Shown: one piece after another, positions 1 to 7,519 of the stretch
Layout of the letters: every line of letters starts with the position of its first letter
Numbering within the stretch: position 1 is the first letter of the stretch
Assembly: GCF_000702825.1 (NCBI RefSeq)
Contig: NZ_JNKF01000016.1
Location: 124,001-188,000, forward strand
DNA: 64,000 nt
From: Prevotella sp. P6B1
GTDB lineage: Bacteria; Bacteroidota; Bacteroidia; Bacteroidales; Bacteroidaceae
Reading direction: 5' to 3'
Translations under genes and position numbers: made by a program
The notes under the pieces: generated by a model
Told to the model about the DNA's origin: nothing
Seen by the model: the letters and a program-made list of their open reading frames with translations, nothing else
Databases searched by the model: none

Positions 1-2
1 AG

Positions 3-428
3 CAAGTAGTATTTGAGTTAAAATCGGCTTGCGGCGACAAGTTTACAGGTAGAATAACCTCTATCGGCAAGATTTTCAATGACACCCCAAAAGCCACACA
101 TGTTCGCGCTACCATCGAAGGGGGGGAACACGAATTTGCCGAGGGTTTCTATCTGTGCGGCAAGATTGCATCTGATTCGCAGCTGACGAAAGCACTCAGT
201 ACGGAGGGATTAGTTGACAATGCAGGCAAGACCTATGCCTTTACCGCTACACACGAAAAAGGCATCTGGACATTCCATCCTGTTGAGGTGACCAAGGGAC
301 GCGAAGAAAAGGGCTTTGTAGAGATTGTACGTCTTAACGAGTCTGTCACTAATACTCAGTTCGCTCTTAATGGAAGCTACTACATCCTTTCGGAGATGAA
401 GAAAGCAGAGACTGGCGAAGAAGACTAA
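3..428 (+). CDS. RND efflux periplasmic adaptor (membrane fusion protein), C-terminal fragment
   Basis: The reading frame is open from the window edge to a TAA at 426-428, giving about 141 residues without a start. The segment around GRITSIGKIFNDTPKATHV, followed by a GFYLCGKI strand and a closing beta domain ending in SYYILSEM, resembles the beta-barrel and membrane-proximal domains of CusB/CzcB-type adaptors. Such proteins bridge an inner-membrane RND pump and an outer-membrane channel in the periplasm. The pump itself would lie left of the window or has been separated from it. The substrate (metal or drug) cannot be read from this fragment. The family call is reasonably secure and the substrate is unknown. 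Confidence 0.7.
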   Translation, partial: QVVFELKSACGDKFTGRITSIGKIFNDTPKATHVRATIEGGEHEFAEGFYLCGKIASDSQLTKALSTEGLVDNAGKTYAFTATHEKGIWTFHPVEVTKGREEKGFVEIVRLNESVTNTQFALNGSYYILSEMKKAETGEED

Positions 429-1229
429 TCAGCGGTTATTGATATCCTCAACAACCAATCCAGCCAACATGAAACCGAAGATAGCAGTGATGTGAGCCAG
501 TGTACCATTTATTTGCGCTTTCGACGAACACCACTCATGGTTCAGGAGACTCTGGTCACCTGGACCATTTTTTGCTTTGGGGCACATACACTGCTCTGTA
601 CCACAAGTAGCATTCTGCCCACGATTCTCAAGGAGTTCATCGCTATAAACACACTGGAACTTGCACTTAGGGAACTGTTTCTGACTCTTGAATTTTTTCC
701 TTAGTGCACGCGCCAGTGGGTCGCCCTGTACCTTCCAGAACTCTGTAACCTTGATACGTGTAGGATCAAGTTTCAGTGCAGCCCCCATTGATGAGAACAG
801 TTTGGCATTGGTACGACAGGCTAAGAGGATAAGCGCTGCCTTGTCTTTCAACGAGTCGATGGCATCGATGATATAGTCGTAAGTATCAAGTGCAAACTCA
901 TCAGCGGTCTCTGCTGTAAAGATCTTCTGCAGGGCTGTTATCTCTGCCGATGGATTAATGCTGAGCAAGCGTTCCTTCAGTGCATCAACCTTCACCTGCC
1001 CGACGGTCTTAGTTGTTGCCATCAGCTGTCGGTTGATGTTTGTGATACATACGCGGTCACTATCCACAATCGTCAACTGACGGATACCACTGCGTACCAG
1101 ACTCTCGGCACACCACGAGCCTACCCCTCCAACACCAAAGATGATCACGCGCTTCTGCGAGATACAGTCCATCGTTTCATTACCGAGCAACAGCTCACTT
1201 CTACGGAAAATTGCTTGTTCTATAGCCAT
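429..1229 (-). CDS. tcdA: tRNA threonylcarbamoyladenosine dehydratase
   Basis: 266 residues of the ThiF/MoeB/E1 superfamily. The N terminus carries a nucleotide-binding GVGGVG loop followed by SWCAESLVRSGI and the acidic strand IVDSD. TcdA (CsdL) uses ATP to cyclise the t6A37 modification of ANN-decoding tRNAs to ct6A. A longer frame begins with TTG at 1250, but that TTG lies inside the -7 box TACCTTTG (1248-1255), so ATG 1229 (MAIEQAIFRR) is the start. The gene is transcribed away from the thioredoxin gene and is not part of the nearby sulfur operon, although it is a second E1-like protein in this neighbourhood. The length fits the family. Confidence 0.9.
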   Translation of the reverse strand: MAIEQAIFRRSELLLGNETMDCISQKRVIIFGVGGVGSWCAESLVRSGIRQLTIVDSDRVCITNINRQLMATTKTVGQVKVDALKERLLSINPSAEITALQKIFTAETADEFALDTYDYIIDAIDSLKDKAALILLACRTNAKLFSSMGAALKLDPTRIKVTEFWKVQGDPLARALRKKFKSQKQFPKCKFQCVYSDELLENRGQNATCGTEQCMCPKAKNGPGDQSLLNHEWCSSKAQINGTLAHITAIFGFMLAGLVVEDINNR

Positions 1230-1247
1230 CGTCTGAATTTTTGGCTG

Positions 1248-1255
1248 CAAAGGTA
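1248..1255 (-). promoter_or_regulatory. -7 promoter box of tcdA (TACCTTTG)
   Basis: The minus strand reads TACCTTTG, matching the Bacteroidetes TAnnTTTG -7 element, 19 bases upstream of ATG 1229. No clear TTG -33 element is seen at the usual 19-21 base spacing. It decides the start codon, because the alternative TTG start lies within the box. Confidence 0.55.
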
Positions 1256-1330
1256 CGAAATTCTTACCTAATCTATGGTATTTTATGCAAGAAATTTGCC
1301 AATCAACGTACCAATTTAAGATTTTTCCAT

Positions 1331-1338
1331 TAACTTTG
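1331..1338 (+). promoter_or_regulatory. -7 promoter box of the exported thioredoxin gene
   Basis: TAACTTTG matches TAnnTTTG and lies 35 bases before ATG 1374. A convincing -33 TTG is not visible upstream. It is divergent from the tcdA promoter about 80 bases away. Confidence 0.5.
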
Positions 1339-1373
1339 CAACCGAAATATAGAACAAAACAGACAAAAGACTC

Positions 1374-1904
1374 ATGAACAAAATGAAAACAGCATTGGCA
1401 GTCCTGCTATTAGCAGGTTTCGCCATACACACAAAAGCCCAGACGGCCGACGATGATCTGGATGCCAAGTACGCCACCAACCTGATACAGCCAGGCATTG
1501 TGGCACCCGACTTTACGATGAATACGCCCGATGGCAAACCCCTCAGCCTCAGTTCGCTGAAAGGCAAGACCGTAGTGCTGGATTTCTGGGCCTCGTGGTG
1601 CCCCGACTGTCGCAAGGATGCTCCTGAGGTGGTACGCCTATACAATGAGTACCACTCTGATAAGGTTGAGTTCGTTGGCGTATCGATGGATACCAACGTT
1701 GAAGCATGGCAGAAGGCCATCAAACAGTATGGCATCAGCTATCCTCAGGTGAGCGAACTGAAGAAGTTTAAGGAAACAGATATCTCCAAAGCCTACGGTG
1801 TACAATGGATTCCTTCTATGATAGTGGTATCACCCGAAGGCAAGATTCTGCTCTCAACCGTACAGTATCAGAAGGTTGAGAAGCTGCTGAAAGAATTAAA
1901 ATAA
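1374..1904 (+). CDS. Exported TlpA/ResA-family thioredoxin-like protein
   Basis: 176 residues. Residues 1-22 form a signal peptide ending near KAQ, and a redoxin/thioredoxin fold follows. The active site FWASWCPDCR puts the redox cysteines at about 76 and 79. The segment APDFTMNTPDGKPLSLSSLKGK is the usual AhpC/TlpA entry, and IPSMIVV supplies the cis-proline region. It probably reduces disulfides in the periplasm, for example during cytochrome or metalloprotein maturation, but its partner is unknown. A second start, MKTALAV, lies three codons in. The gene converges on the sulfur operon across a 22-base repeat array. Confidence 0.85.
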   Translation: MNKMKTALAVLLLAGFAIHTKAQTADDDLDAKYATNLIQPGIVAPDFTMNTPDGKPLSLSSLKGKTVVLDFWASWCPDCRKDAPEVVRLYNEYHSDKVEFVGVSMDTNVEAWQKAIKQYGISYPQVSELKKFKETDISKAYGVQWIPSMIVVSPEGKILLSTVQYQKVEKLLKELK

Positions 1905-1920
1905 CACGGAGCATCAATAC

Positions 1921-1981
1921 CAAATTCAGTGTATTTGTGCATCAAATTCACTGAATTTGTTCATCAAATACACTGAATTTG
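1921..1981. repeat. Three palindromic 17-base units at exact 22-base period
   Basis: CAAATTCAGTGTATTTG (1921), CAAATTCACTGAATTTG (1943) and CAAATACACTGAATTTG (1965) are separated by TGCAT and TTCAT. Units 1 and 3 are exact reverse complements of each other. Unit 2 is a perfect odd-centred palindrome. The array sits between the convergent thioredoxin gene and ridA. It could be a bidirectional terminator, a repeated binding site or a small mobile repeat. It has no T-run, so a simple intrinsic terminator is not obvious. Confidence 0.85.
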
Positions 1982-1992
1982 GTTTCTAAGAG

Positions 1993-2370
1993 CTACTGAG
2001 CTGCTATCACTTCAATTTCTACTAAGGCACCTTTCGGCAGTGTTTTCACCGCTACAGCTGAACGGGCAGGATAAGGCTCAGCAAAGAATTCGGCATAAAT
2101 TGCGTTCACATCGGAAAAGTCGTTCATATCGGCCAGGAACACCGTGGTCTTCACAACGTTATCCAATGTCAGTCCAGCCTCTTCCAGGATGGCTTTTACA
2201 TTGATAAGCGACTGTCGGGCCTGTTCCTTAACGCCCCCCTCTACAAAACTACCTGTAGCAGGGTCGATAGGAATCTGACCTGATGTATAAACAAGGTTAC
2301 CTACTTGAATGGCCTGACTATACGGTCCGATAGCAGCAGGTGCTTTCGATGTACTGATAACTTTCTTCAT
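1993..2370 (-). CDS. ridA: RidA family reactive enamine/imine deaminase
   Basis: 125 residues, a full-length YjgF/YER057c/UK114 protein. Family signatures are visible: the AIGPYSQAIQVGNLVYTSGQ start, the DMNDFSDVNAIYAEFF segment and YPARSAVAVKTLPKGALVEIE, which contains the conserved arginine. RidA hydrolyses 2-aminoacrylate and related imines released by PLP enzymes, yielding keto acids and ammonia. It is the last gene of the sulfur operon, 26 bases after the JAMM gene. The operon contains two PLP enzymes acting on sulfur amino acids, so clearing leaked imines is a natural role (inference). Confidence 0.9.
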   Translation of the reverse strand: MKKVISTSKAPAAIGPYSQAIQVGNLVYTSGQIPIDPATGSFVEGGVKEQARQSLINVKAILEEAGLTLDNVVKTTVFLADMNDFSDVNAIYAEFFAEPYPARSAVAVKTLPKGALVEIEVIAAQ

Positions 2371-2396
2371 ATGTCAAATCATTAATTTATTCTATT

Positions 2397-2795
2397 TTAT
2401 AAATGTACCTCTTTATCAACTACCTCTCCATTCAGTATCTTAAAGGAGTTCAGATGAATACCTTCGTGTAGCGATAGGATGGCATAACGGATAGTAGGGT
2501 CGTTGGCTAAACGAAGATCCTCCTGCGAAGGGCGCGAGGGCGAAGCTGGATGACTATGCCAGTTGGCAAGAATCCTCAGTCCCTTGCCTCGGGCATACTT
2601 TAATGCTGCGAACTGATCTTTCGGTGCGAAAGCAAAGTGTTCTGGCGAGTGATCAATATTCTCCATCCAGTAGTTCTCTGTCACCACATCGCCATCCTCA
2701 GAGCTAATGCCCAGCAGATAGCCGCACGTTTCGTTGGGTGCATCCTGCTGGGCTTGGGTAATCAACTCATCAACAATCTTTTTCTCTATTTTCAT
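2397..2795 (-). CDS. JAMM/MPN+ metalloprotease for a ubiquitin-like sulfur carrier
   Basis: 132 residues, the length of a stand-alone bacterial JAMM domain. The complete zinc signature is present: Glu22 in NETCGYLL, then His80-x-His82-x7-Ser90-x2-Asp93 in HSHPASPSRPSQED. Relatives (Mec+, QbsD, HcyD) cleave residues from the C terminus of ThiS/MoaD-like carriers, or release the amino acid from a carrier adduct. It lies 3 bases after the E1 gene and one gene away from the carrier at 3605-3817, whose C terminus needs trimming. Its assignment to that carrier is inference from context, but the catalytic set is directly visible. Confidence 0.88.
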   Translation of the reverse strand: MKIEKKIVDELITQAQQDAPNETCGYLLGISSEDGDVVTENYWMENIDHSPEHFAFAPKDQFAALKYARGKGLRILANWHSHPASPSRPSQEDLRLANDPTIRYAILSLHEGIHLNSFKILNGEVVDKEVHL

Positions 2796-2798
2796 TAT

Positions 2799-3608
2799 TT
2801 AGTGGTTTTTTAAGTCGCATGCCGCCTGTTCGTAATCTATCAGGTGGTCGATTGTAGGGTTGGTGCCGCATATTTCGCACGAATCACGATGTTTGACATT
2901 GATGGTGCGGAACTGCATGGTTTTAGCGTCGAAGGTGAGCAGGCGATTGGTAAGCAACTCACCTATCCCTGTAAAGTACTTCAGAGTTTCAGCTGCCTGA
3001 ATAGTGCCAAGCATTCCTGCAATAGCACCCAGAACGCCAGCCTGACTACATGTAGGAACAGCTCCTGCTGGAGGTGGTTCCTTAAAGATACAACGATAGC
3101 AAGCCGTACCAGGCAGATGGGTAAATGTCTGACCATTAAAGCGTAGGATGCCACCATGCGAGAATGGTTTTCCAGCCATCACACACGCATCGTTGATAAG
3201 GAATTTCACAGGGAAATTATCAGTGCCGTCAACCACGAAGTCGTACTCCTTTATGATGTCGAGCGCATTCGATGAATCAAGGAACTCGTAATAGGTATCC
3301 ACCTTTACATCGGGATTAATAGCCTGTATCTTCTCCTTGGCACTCTGCACCTTTGGCACGTTGACATCCTTGGTAAAGTGAATAACCTGACGCTGCAGAT
3401 TACTCAGATCTACCACGTCGGCATCCACAATACCGATGGTGCCTATGCCCGCAGCAGCCAAATAGAGCGACACAGGCGCTCCAAGGCCACCTGCTCCCAC
3501 AACCAGCACACGGGCATTCATAATTTTCTCCTGCCCCTCTACGCCAACATCCTGCAACAAGATATGACGAGAGTAACGCTGGATTTGTTCTTCGGTAAAG
3601 TCAATCAT
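2799..3608 (-). CDS. MoeB/ThiF-like E1 adenylyltransferase for the sulfur carrier
   Basis: 269 residues. It opens with YSRHILLQDVGVEGQEKI, has the GAGGLG nucleotide loop at about 38-43, the acidic strand IVDADVVDLSNLQRQ, and a CYRC pair plus a C-terminal CEIC pair that likely bind structural zinc. The PTCSQAG segment holds the cysteine conserved in MoeB/ThiF proteins. The enzyme adenylates the terminal glycine of the carrier so that sulfur can be added as a thiocarboxylate. Its ATG overlaps the carrier stop codon (ATGA), indicating translational coupling. There is no rhodanese domain, so sulfur would come from the desulfurase or a TusA-type donor. Confidence 0.88.
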   Translation of the reverse strand: MIDFTEEQIQRYSRHILLQDVGVEGQEKIMNARVLVVGAGGLGAPVSLYLAAAGIGTIGIVDADVVDLSNLQRQVIHFTKDVNVPKVQSAKEKIQAINPDVKVDTYYEFLDSSNALDIIKEYDFVVDGTDNFPVKFLINDACVMAGKPFSHGGILRFNGQTFTHLPGTACYRCIFKEPPPAGAVPTCSQAGVLGAIAGMLGTIQAAETLKYFTGIGELLTNRLLTFDAKTMQFRTINVKHRDSCEICGTNPTIDHLIDYEQAACDLKNH

Positions 3609-3817
3609 AACGTGCCTCCTCCCATAAAGTAAAGGAAATCAACCACATCGCCTTCCTTGATCTGCAGGCCATCCCATTCGGTACGGTCCACAAAATCATC
3701 GTTTACTTGTACACTCACCATTTCGGGCTGTTGCACATTATTCTGCTTGATCAGCTCTGTCAAGTTGAGTGGCAGCTGCACGTCCTGTGTCTCTCCATTA
3801 ACTGTTATCTTTGCCAT
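3605..3817 (-). CDS. ThiS/MoaD-like sulfur carrier with a masked C terminus
   Basis: 70 residues with a beta-grasp pattern: ITVNG, the helix LTELIKQNN, VSVQVNDDF and EGDVVDFLYFMGGG. Carriers of this family are active when they end in Gly-Gly. This one continues to GGGTL, so residues must be removed before the glycine can be adenylated. The JAMM protease two genes downstream is the obvious processor. The gene starts 2 bases after the cysteine desulfurase stop codon and overlaps the E1 gene. It is more likely dedicated to homocysteine or cysteine synthesis than to thiamin, since no thi genes are near. That role is inferred. Confidence 0.88.
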   Translation of the reverse strand: MAKITVNGETQDVQLPLNLTELIKQNNVQQPEMVSVQVNDDFVDRTEWDGLQIKEGDVVDFLYFMGGGTL

Positions 3818-3819
3818 AT

Positions 3820-5349
3820 TTATCTACCAATTATCTTTTTAACTGCAATTACTAACTTGTCCACATCCTCGCGGGTGTTATAAAGCGCAAAGGTGGGGCG
3901 GACACTCATCTCATAGCCTAAAGCGCGCAAGGCAGGTTGAGCACAATGATGACCAGCACGCACTGCTATTCCCTCTTTATCGAGCAGCGTACCCACCTCT
4001 GGAACGGGAATACCATCGAGTACAAAGCTCACTACCGACACACGGTTCTTAGGATTGCCGAGAAGCGTAAGTCCAGAAATCTGACTAAGCTGTTCACGGG
4101 CATACTCAGTAAGCTGATGCTCGTGGTGCTCGATATTACGGATGCCAAGGTGACTCACATAATCGAGTGCAGCCCCTAATCCAATGGCATCGGCCACATT
4201 AGGCGTGCCAGCCTCAAAGCGAGCAGGTGGCTCATTATATTCCGTACGCTCAATGGTTACATCCTTAATCATATTGCCACCACCTTGCCAGGGCTGCATC
4301 TTATCGAGCAGTTCCTTGCGTCCATACACTACGCCGATACCATTTGGACCATAGATCTTATGTCCGCTGAACACGAAGAAGTCAGTGCCAAGCGCCTGCA
4401 CATCCACAGGTGTATGGGCAATGGACTGCGCGCCATCTATCAGTACAGGTATCTGATGGGCATGGGCTATCTCAATGATACGCTTCACGTCGTTGATGGT
4501 GCCGAAGGTATTGTTTACATGTCCAACTGAGACAAAACGTGTGCGAGGCGTGATCAGTCGTTCGAACTCCGATAAGATCAAATCACCATTCTGGTCTGTA
4601 GGGATGGCACGTAGTGTGGCTCCCTTCTCCTGACATACACGTTGCCAAGGCACAATGTTCGCATGATGGTCCAACTCCGATACAATAACCTCATCACCAG
4701 GCGTCAGGAACTGGCGTCCATAAGTCTGTGCCACCAGGTTAATACCCTCGGTGGTTCCACGTACAAAGATAATCTCTTCGCTTGTGGCAGCATTGATAAA
4801 ACGCTGTACCTTCTCGCGCGCCTCTTCATAGGCATCCGTAGCACGAGCCGCCAAGGTATGCGCTCCACGATGGATGTTTGAATTGTACGTACGGTAGTAG
4901 TCAGAGATCTTATCGATGACCTGATTAGGTTTCTGTGTAGTAGCACCATTGTCGAGCCATACCAGATCGTGACCGTTCACTTTCTGGTGCAGTACAGGAA
5001 AGTCGCTCTTGATCTGGTCGGAGTTCAGCGTATCAACCTCCTCATAGTGCAGGTCGCGTAGCTTCTGTGTCTCAGGTATACCGATACCAAAGCCATTGTC
5101 CTTCGGCAATGACGAAGTCTGCACGTCAGCATCTCCGATGTAAGGCAATTCGCCATAGCCATTACCCCCAGCCAGAAGCTGTTTGAAACCAGCTTCCAGC
5201 TCTGAGAGATTGAGACTTTCGTCAGGCAGAATAGCCTGTCGCTCAGCCTGCAATTCCTCTGGGCAATACTTTTGTGCGACTTCCTTCAGTAGAGCCAGCG
5301 TAGCACCATCTTCTGTTGGAAAATTATTAAGTTCTGATATATTTATCAT
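3820..5349 (-). CDS. SufS/CsdA-type cysteine desulfurase with N-terminal encapsulin cargo extension
   Basis: 509 residues, about 100 longer than ordinary SufS. The aminotransferase class V core begins near residue 108 (LNSDQIKSDFPVL). The PLP lysine is Lys331 in FSGHKIYGP and the catalytic cysteine is Cys469 in RAGHHCAQP. Residues 1 to about 105 are low in recognisable fold, with proline- and glycine-rich stretches, as in desulfurases that are packaged by family 2 encapsulins through a disordered N-terminal domain. The shell gene lies immediately upstream and ends at 5350, with no gap. The enzyme removes sulfur from cysteine to give alanine and persulfide. Cargo status is inferred from the extension and adjacency. 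Confidence 0.92.
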   Translation of the reverse strand: MINISELNNFPTEDGATLALLKEVAQKYCPEELQAERQAILPDESLNLSELEAGFKQLLAGGNGYGELPYIGDADVQTSSLPKDNGFGIGIPETQKLRDLHYEEVDTLNSDQIKSDFPVLHQKVNGHDLVWLDNGATTQKPNQVIDKISDYYRTYNSNIHRGAHTLAARATDAYEEAREKVQRFINAATSEEIIFVRGTTEGINLVAQTYGRQFLTPGDEVIVSELDHHANIVPWQRVCQEKGATLRAIPTDQNGDLILSEFERLITPRTRFVSVGHVNNTFGTINDVKRIIEIAHAHQIPVLIDGAQSIAHTPVDVQALGTDFFVFSGHKIYGPNGIGVVYGRKELLDKMQPWQGGGNMIKDVTIERTEYNEPPARFEAGTPNVADAIGLGAALDYVSHLGIRNIEHHEHQLTEYAREQLSQISGLTLLGNPKNRVSVVSFVLDGIPVPEVGTLLDKEGIAVRAGHHCAQPALRALGYEMSVRPTFALYNTREDVDKLVIAVKKIIGR

Positions 5350-6789
5350 TTACTTTTCTACTTTATTTCTATGCTGATAGTCGTGATAATAACCCACCTC
5401 TACATTCTCGAGTACGGCAATAGCATCGCCGGTAAGAGCGGCCAGCGAGAAGTACTTGGTAAGCAGATATGATGCCACACCAAACTTGTCGAGTCCCATC
5501 AGTCGTGCACTCAACGAAGGAGCAATCTCACCAGGAATACCACTCTGGTGCAATCCTACAACACCCTGATTCTTCTCGCCTACACGTACCAGAATAATCT
5601 TTGTGGTACCAACGCCACGACCAGTCAGATACTGACCTTCTACCTCTACCTTATCCGATGGAATGATGGGAACGCCACGCCACAGGATAACTCTTGTGCC
5701 AAACAAGTCGGTGGTTACAGGTGGTACACCGCGCCATGTACATTCACGCTCAAAAGCTGCAATAGCACGAGGATGAGCAATAAAGAATGTGGGCTCTTTC
5801 CAGACTAACGACAGCAGTTCGTCGAGGTCGTCGGGGGTGGGTGAACCATAGCGCGTGGTGATGCGATAGGCTGGGTTTACAGCAGAAAGCAGTCCGAACT
5901 GCTTGTTATTAATAAGTTCCCACTCCTGACGTTCTTTGATGCTCTCGATTGACAGGCGCAGCTGTTCCTCCAACTGGTTATAGGGGTTATTGTAGAGGTC
6001 GCTCACGCGGGTGTGTACACGAACCACGGTCTGCAGTGTGTTCAGGGGGTACTCCGTTGGATTCTCCTCGTAATCAATATAGGTCTCAGGGATGATATTG
6101 TCCTCCTCATGGCCACTGACGAGATCGATGTGCTTCTCGCCATTATCGTTGACTGATGCCTTCAGGCGCAACTGCTTGTCAACAGCCTTATCGAAAGTCT
6201 CGCGGAAATCGGGCACATCTTTGATAAACCGGATCAGTTCCTTCAGTTTCAAACCAAGGAAGATGGTTGGTGTGATGGCGCGAACAGATACCGTTGACTC
6301 CTGTTCGTCAAGCAGATCGGCCTCGCCGAAGTACTCACCATCGCCCAGCAGTGCAATCCGAAGATCCTCACCGTGAGGGCCCTTACTGATAACTTCGGCC
6401 TGACCAGAAGCAACGATAAAGAAACGCTGCTTGTCCTTACCCTCTTCAACAAAGAACTTATCTACATCAACCTCTTTAGCCTCGAACGAACTTACCAAAC
6501 GGTGCAGGATCTCATCGTCGAACTCAGAGAACAGAGGGATGACCTTCAAATCCTTAGCAGTGAACGAAGGGACGCCATTCTGGAATATAATGGGCAGACG
6601 ATCGTTCTTACGGAGTTCGACCTTTGTACGGTTCACACGGAATGTACCACCCGATACCTGCACCCAAGGCAGCAGTTTGAGGAGTAGTCTTGGAGTGATG
6701 GAGCCCATCTGCGGGGCAGTCTTGGTGGTGGTTGCCAGTCGTCTGGCGGTAGCAGTGGTCACACTGCGCTGTAAATTAGAATCTGCCAT
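5350..6789 (-). CDS. Family 2B encapsulin shell protein with inserted cNMP-binding-like domain
   Basis: 479 residues. Residues about 25-75 and 200-479 carry the HK97-type shell fold seen in family 2 encapsulins (TTRYGSPTPDDLDELLSLVW, then FFIAHPRAIAAFERE and the C-terminal segment with SYLLTKYFSLAAL). Residues about 80-195 are a cyclic-nucleotide-binding-like insertion with KVIPLFSEF and the cassette GEYFGEADLLDEQES, which defines family 2B. The protein should self-assemble into a cytosolic nanocompartment enclosing the adjacent cysteine desulfurase. In the cassette, the position of the CRP phosphate-binding arginine seems to be Ser165, so nucleotide binding may be weak or altered. It lies 10 bases after the TusA-family gene. 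Confidence 0.9.
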   Translation of the reverse strand: MADSNLQRSVTTATARRLATTTKTAPQMGSITPRLLLKLLPWVQVSGGTFRVNRTKVELRKNDRLPIIFQNGVPSFTAKDLKVIPLFSEFDDEILHRLVSSFEAKEVDVDKFFVEEGKDKQRFFIVASGQAEVISKGPHGEDLRIALLGDGEYFGEADLLDEQESTVSVRAITPTIFLGLKLKELIRFIKDVPDFRETFDKAVDKQLRLKASVNDNGEKHIDLVSGHEEDNIIPETYIDYEENPTEYPLNTLQTVVRVHTRVSDLYNNPYNQLEEQLRLSIESIKERQEWELINNKQFGLLSAVNPAYRITTRYGSPTPDDLDELLSLVWKEPTFFIAHPRAIAAFERECTWRGVPPVTTDLFGTRVILWRGVPIIPSDKVEVEGQYLTGRGVGTTKIILVRVGEKNQGVVGLHQSGIPGEIAPSLSARLMGLDKFGVASYLLTKYFSLAALTGDAIAVLENVEVGYYHDYQHRNKVEK

Positions 6790-6799
6790 AATCTTTTTC

Positions 6800-7024
6800 T
6801 TACTTTTTAATTATTACTTTATGTGTTGTTCCTTCTACGTGTTCTACAGCGAGAACATTGTAGCCCTGCTCCTTGGCGTTGCGGGGCACATTGTCGAGAG
6901 GTTCGCCCTCCGCAAGCAGCACTTCCAGGATGTCGCCCTCGTTGAGCTTTGACAGCTCAATCTTTGTCTTGACGAAGGTCATGGGGCAATGTTCCTTCGT
7001 GATGTCTAATACCTTTGTTGCCAT
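6800..7024 (-). CDS. TusA/SirA-family sulfurtransferase
   Basis: 74 residues from ATG 7024 (MATKVLDITKEHCPMT). A start 12 codons further upstream is possible, but the 7024 start gives the usual TusA length and leaves only a short overlap with the preceding frame. The acceptor cysteine is Cys13 in the HCPMT motif, where canonical TusA has CPxP, so the second proline is replaced by threonine. TusA proteins carry persulfide sulfur between a desulfurase and downstream acceptors. Position between a DsrE-family protein and the encapsulin/desulfurase pair suggests it loads or unloads the compartment (inference). Confidence 0.85.
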   Translation of the reverse strand: MATKVLDITKEHCPMTFVKTKIELSKLNEGDILEVLLAEGEPLDNVPRNAKEQGYNVLAVEHVEGTTHKVIIKK

Positions 7025-7034
7025 ATCCTTACCT

Positions 7035-7514
7035 TTAAATAAACAATGTTTGTCCGCCATCAGAGAGCTTCAAGAACGAAGCTACCCCAAGCACATCCTT
7101 CACCTCGGGGATGAAGTCCTCCTTCTTCAGACCGAGCACGTGCATTGCCATCTCGCAGGCATAGAGGTTGATGCCGAGCACCTTAGCTGCCTCAACCAGT
7201 TCCTCAAGCGTTGCCACGTTGTTCTTACGCATCAGGTAACGGAATATCTTCGGACCAGCGCCGAGGAAGTTGAAACGACTGGTGGGCGTCACTTTCAAGC
7301 CCCCCATCATAAAGCCGAACAGCTTGGTAAGCCAGTTGCCACCCGTAAACGAGCGCCCCTGTTTCTGTTTGATGGCATCGAGCCCCCAGAAGGTGAAGAA
7401 GATGTTCACTTCGTAACCCACTGCCGCTGCGCCTGTACCTAATGTGAATACTGCCGTCAGCTTATCGAAATCGCCACTGAAGGCGATGATGCTTAGTTTT
7501 CTTTGTTCTGCCAT
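7035..7514 (-). CDS. DsrE/DsrF-like sulfur-relay protein (DsrE2 type)
   Basis: 159 residues. SIIAFSGDFDKLTAVFTLGTGAAAVGYEV is the start of the DsrE-like fold, and the cysteine Cys120 in LYACEMAMHVLGL is at the usual sulfur-binding position. The middle segment (FTGGNWLTKLFGFMMGG) is hydrophobic, typical of the DsrE2 subgroup that may associate with membranes. DsrE2 and TusA often occur together and exchange persulfide sulfur. It follows the PLP enzyme by 5 bases, so it is clearly cotranscribed. The exact donor and acceptor are unknown. Confidence 0.85.
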   Translation of the reverse strand: MAEQRKLSIIAFSGDFDKLTAVFTLGTGAAAVGYEVNIFFTFWGLDAIKQKQGRSFTGGNWLTKLFGFMMGGLKVTPTSRFNFLGAGPKIFRYLMRKNNVATLEELVEAAKVLGINLYACEMAMHVLGLKKEDFIPEVKDVLGVASFLKLSDGGQTLFI

Positions 7515-7519
7515 ATTTC

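Noticed and set aside
1921..1981. CRISPR-like array
   Set aside because: Spacers are only 5 bases and units are palindromes; no cas gene is near.
6431..6952. 173-codon plus-strand frame across the encapsulin and TusA genes
   Set aside because: Antisense shadow; the minus-strand genes explain the sequence with clear homology.
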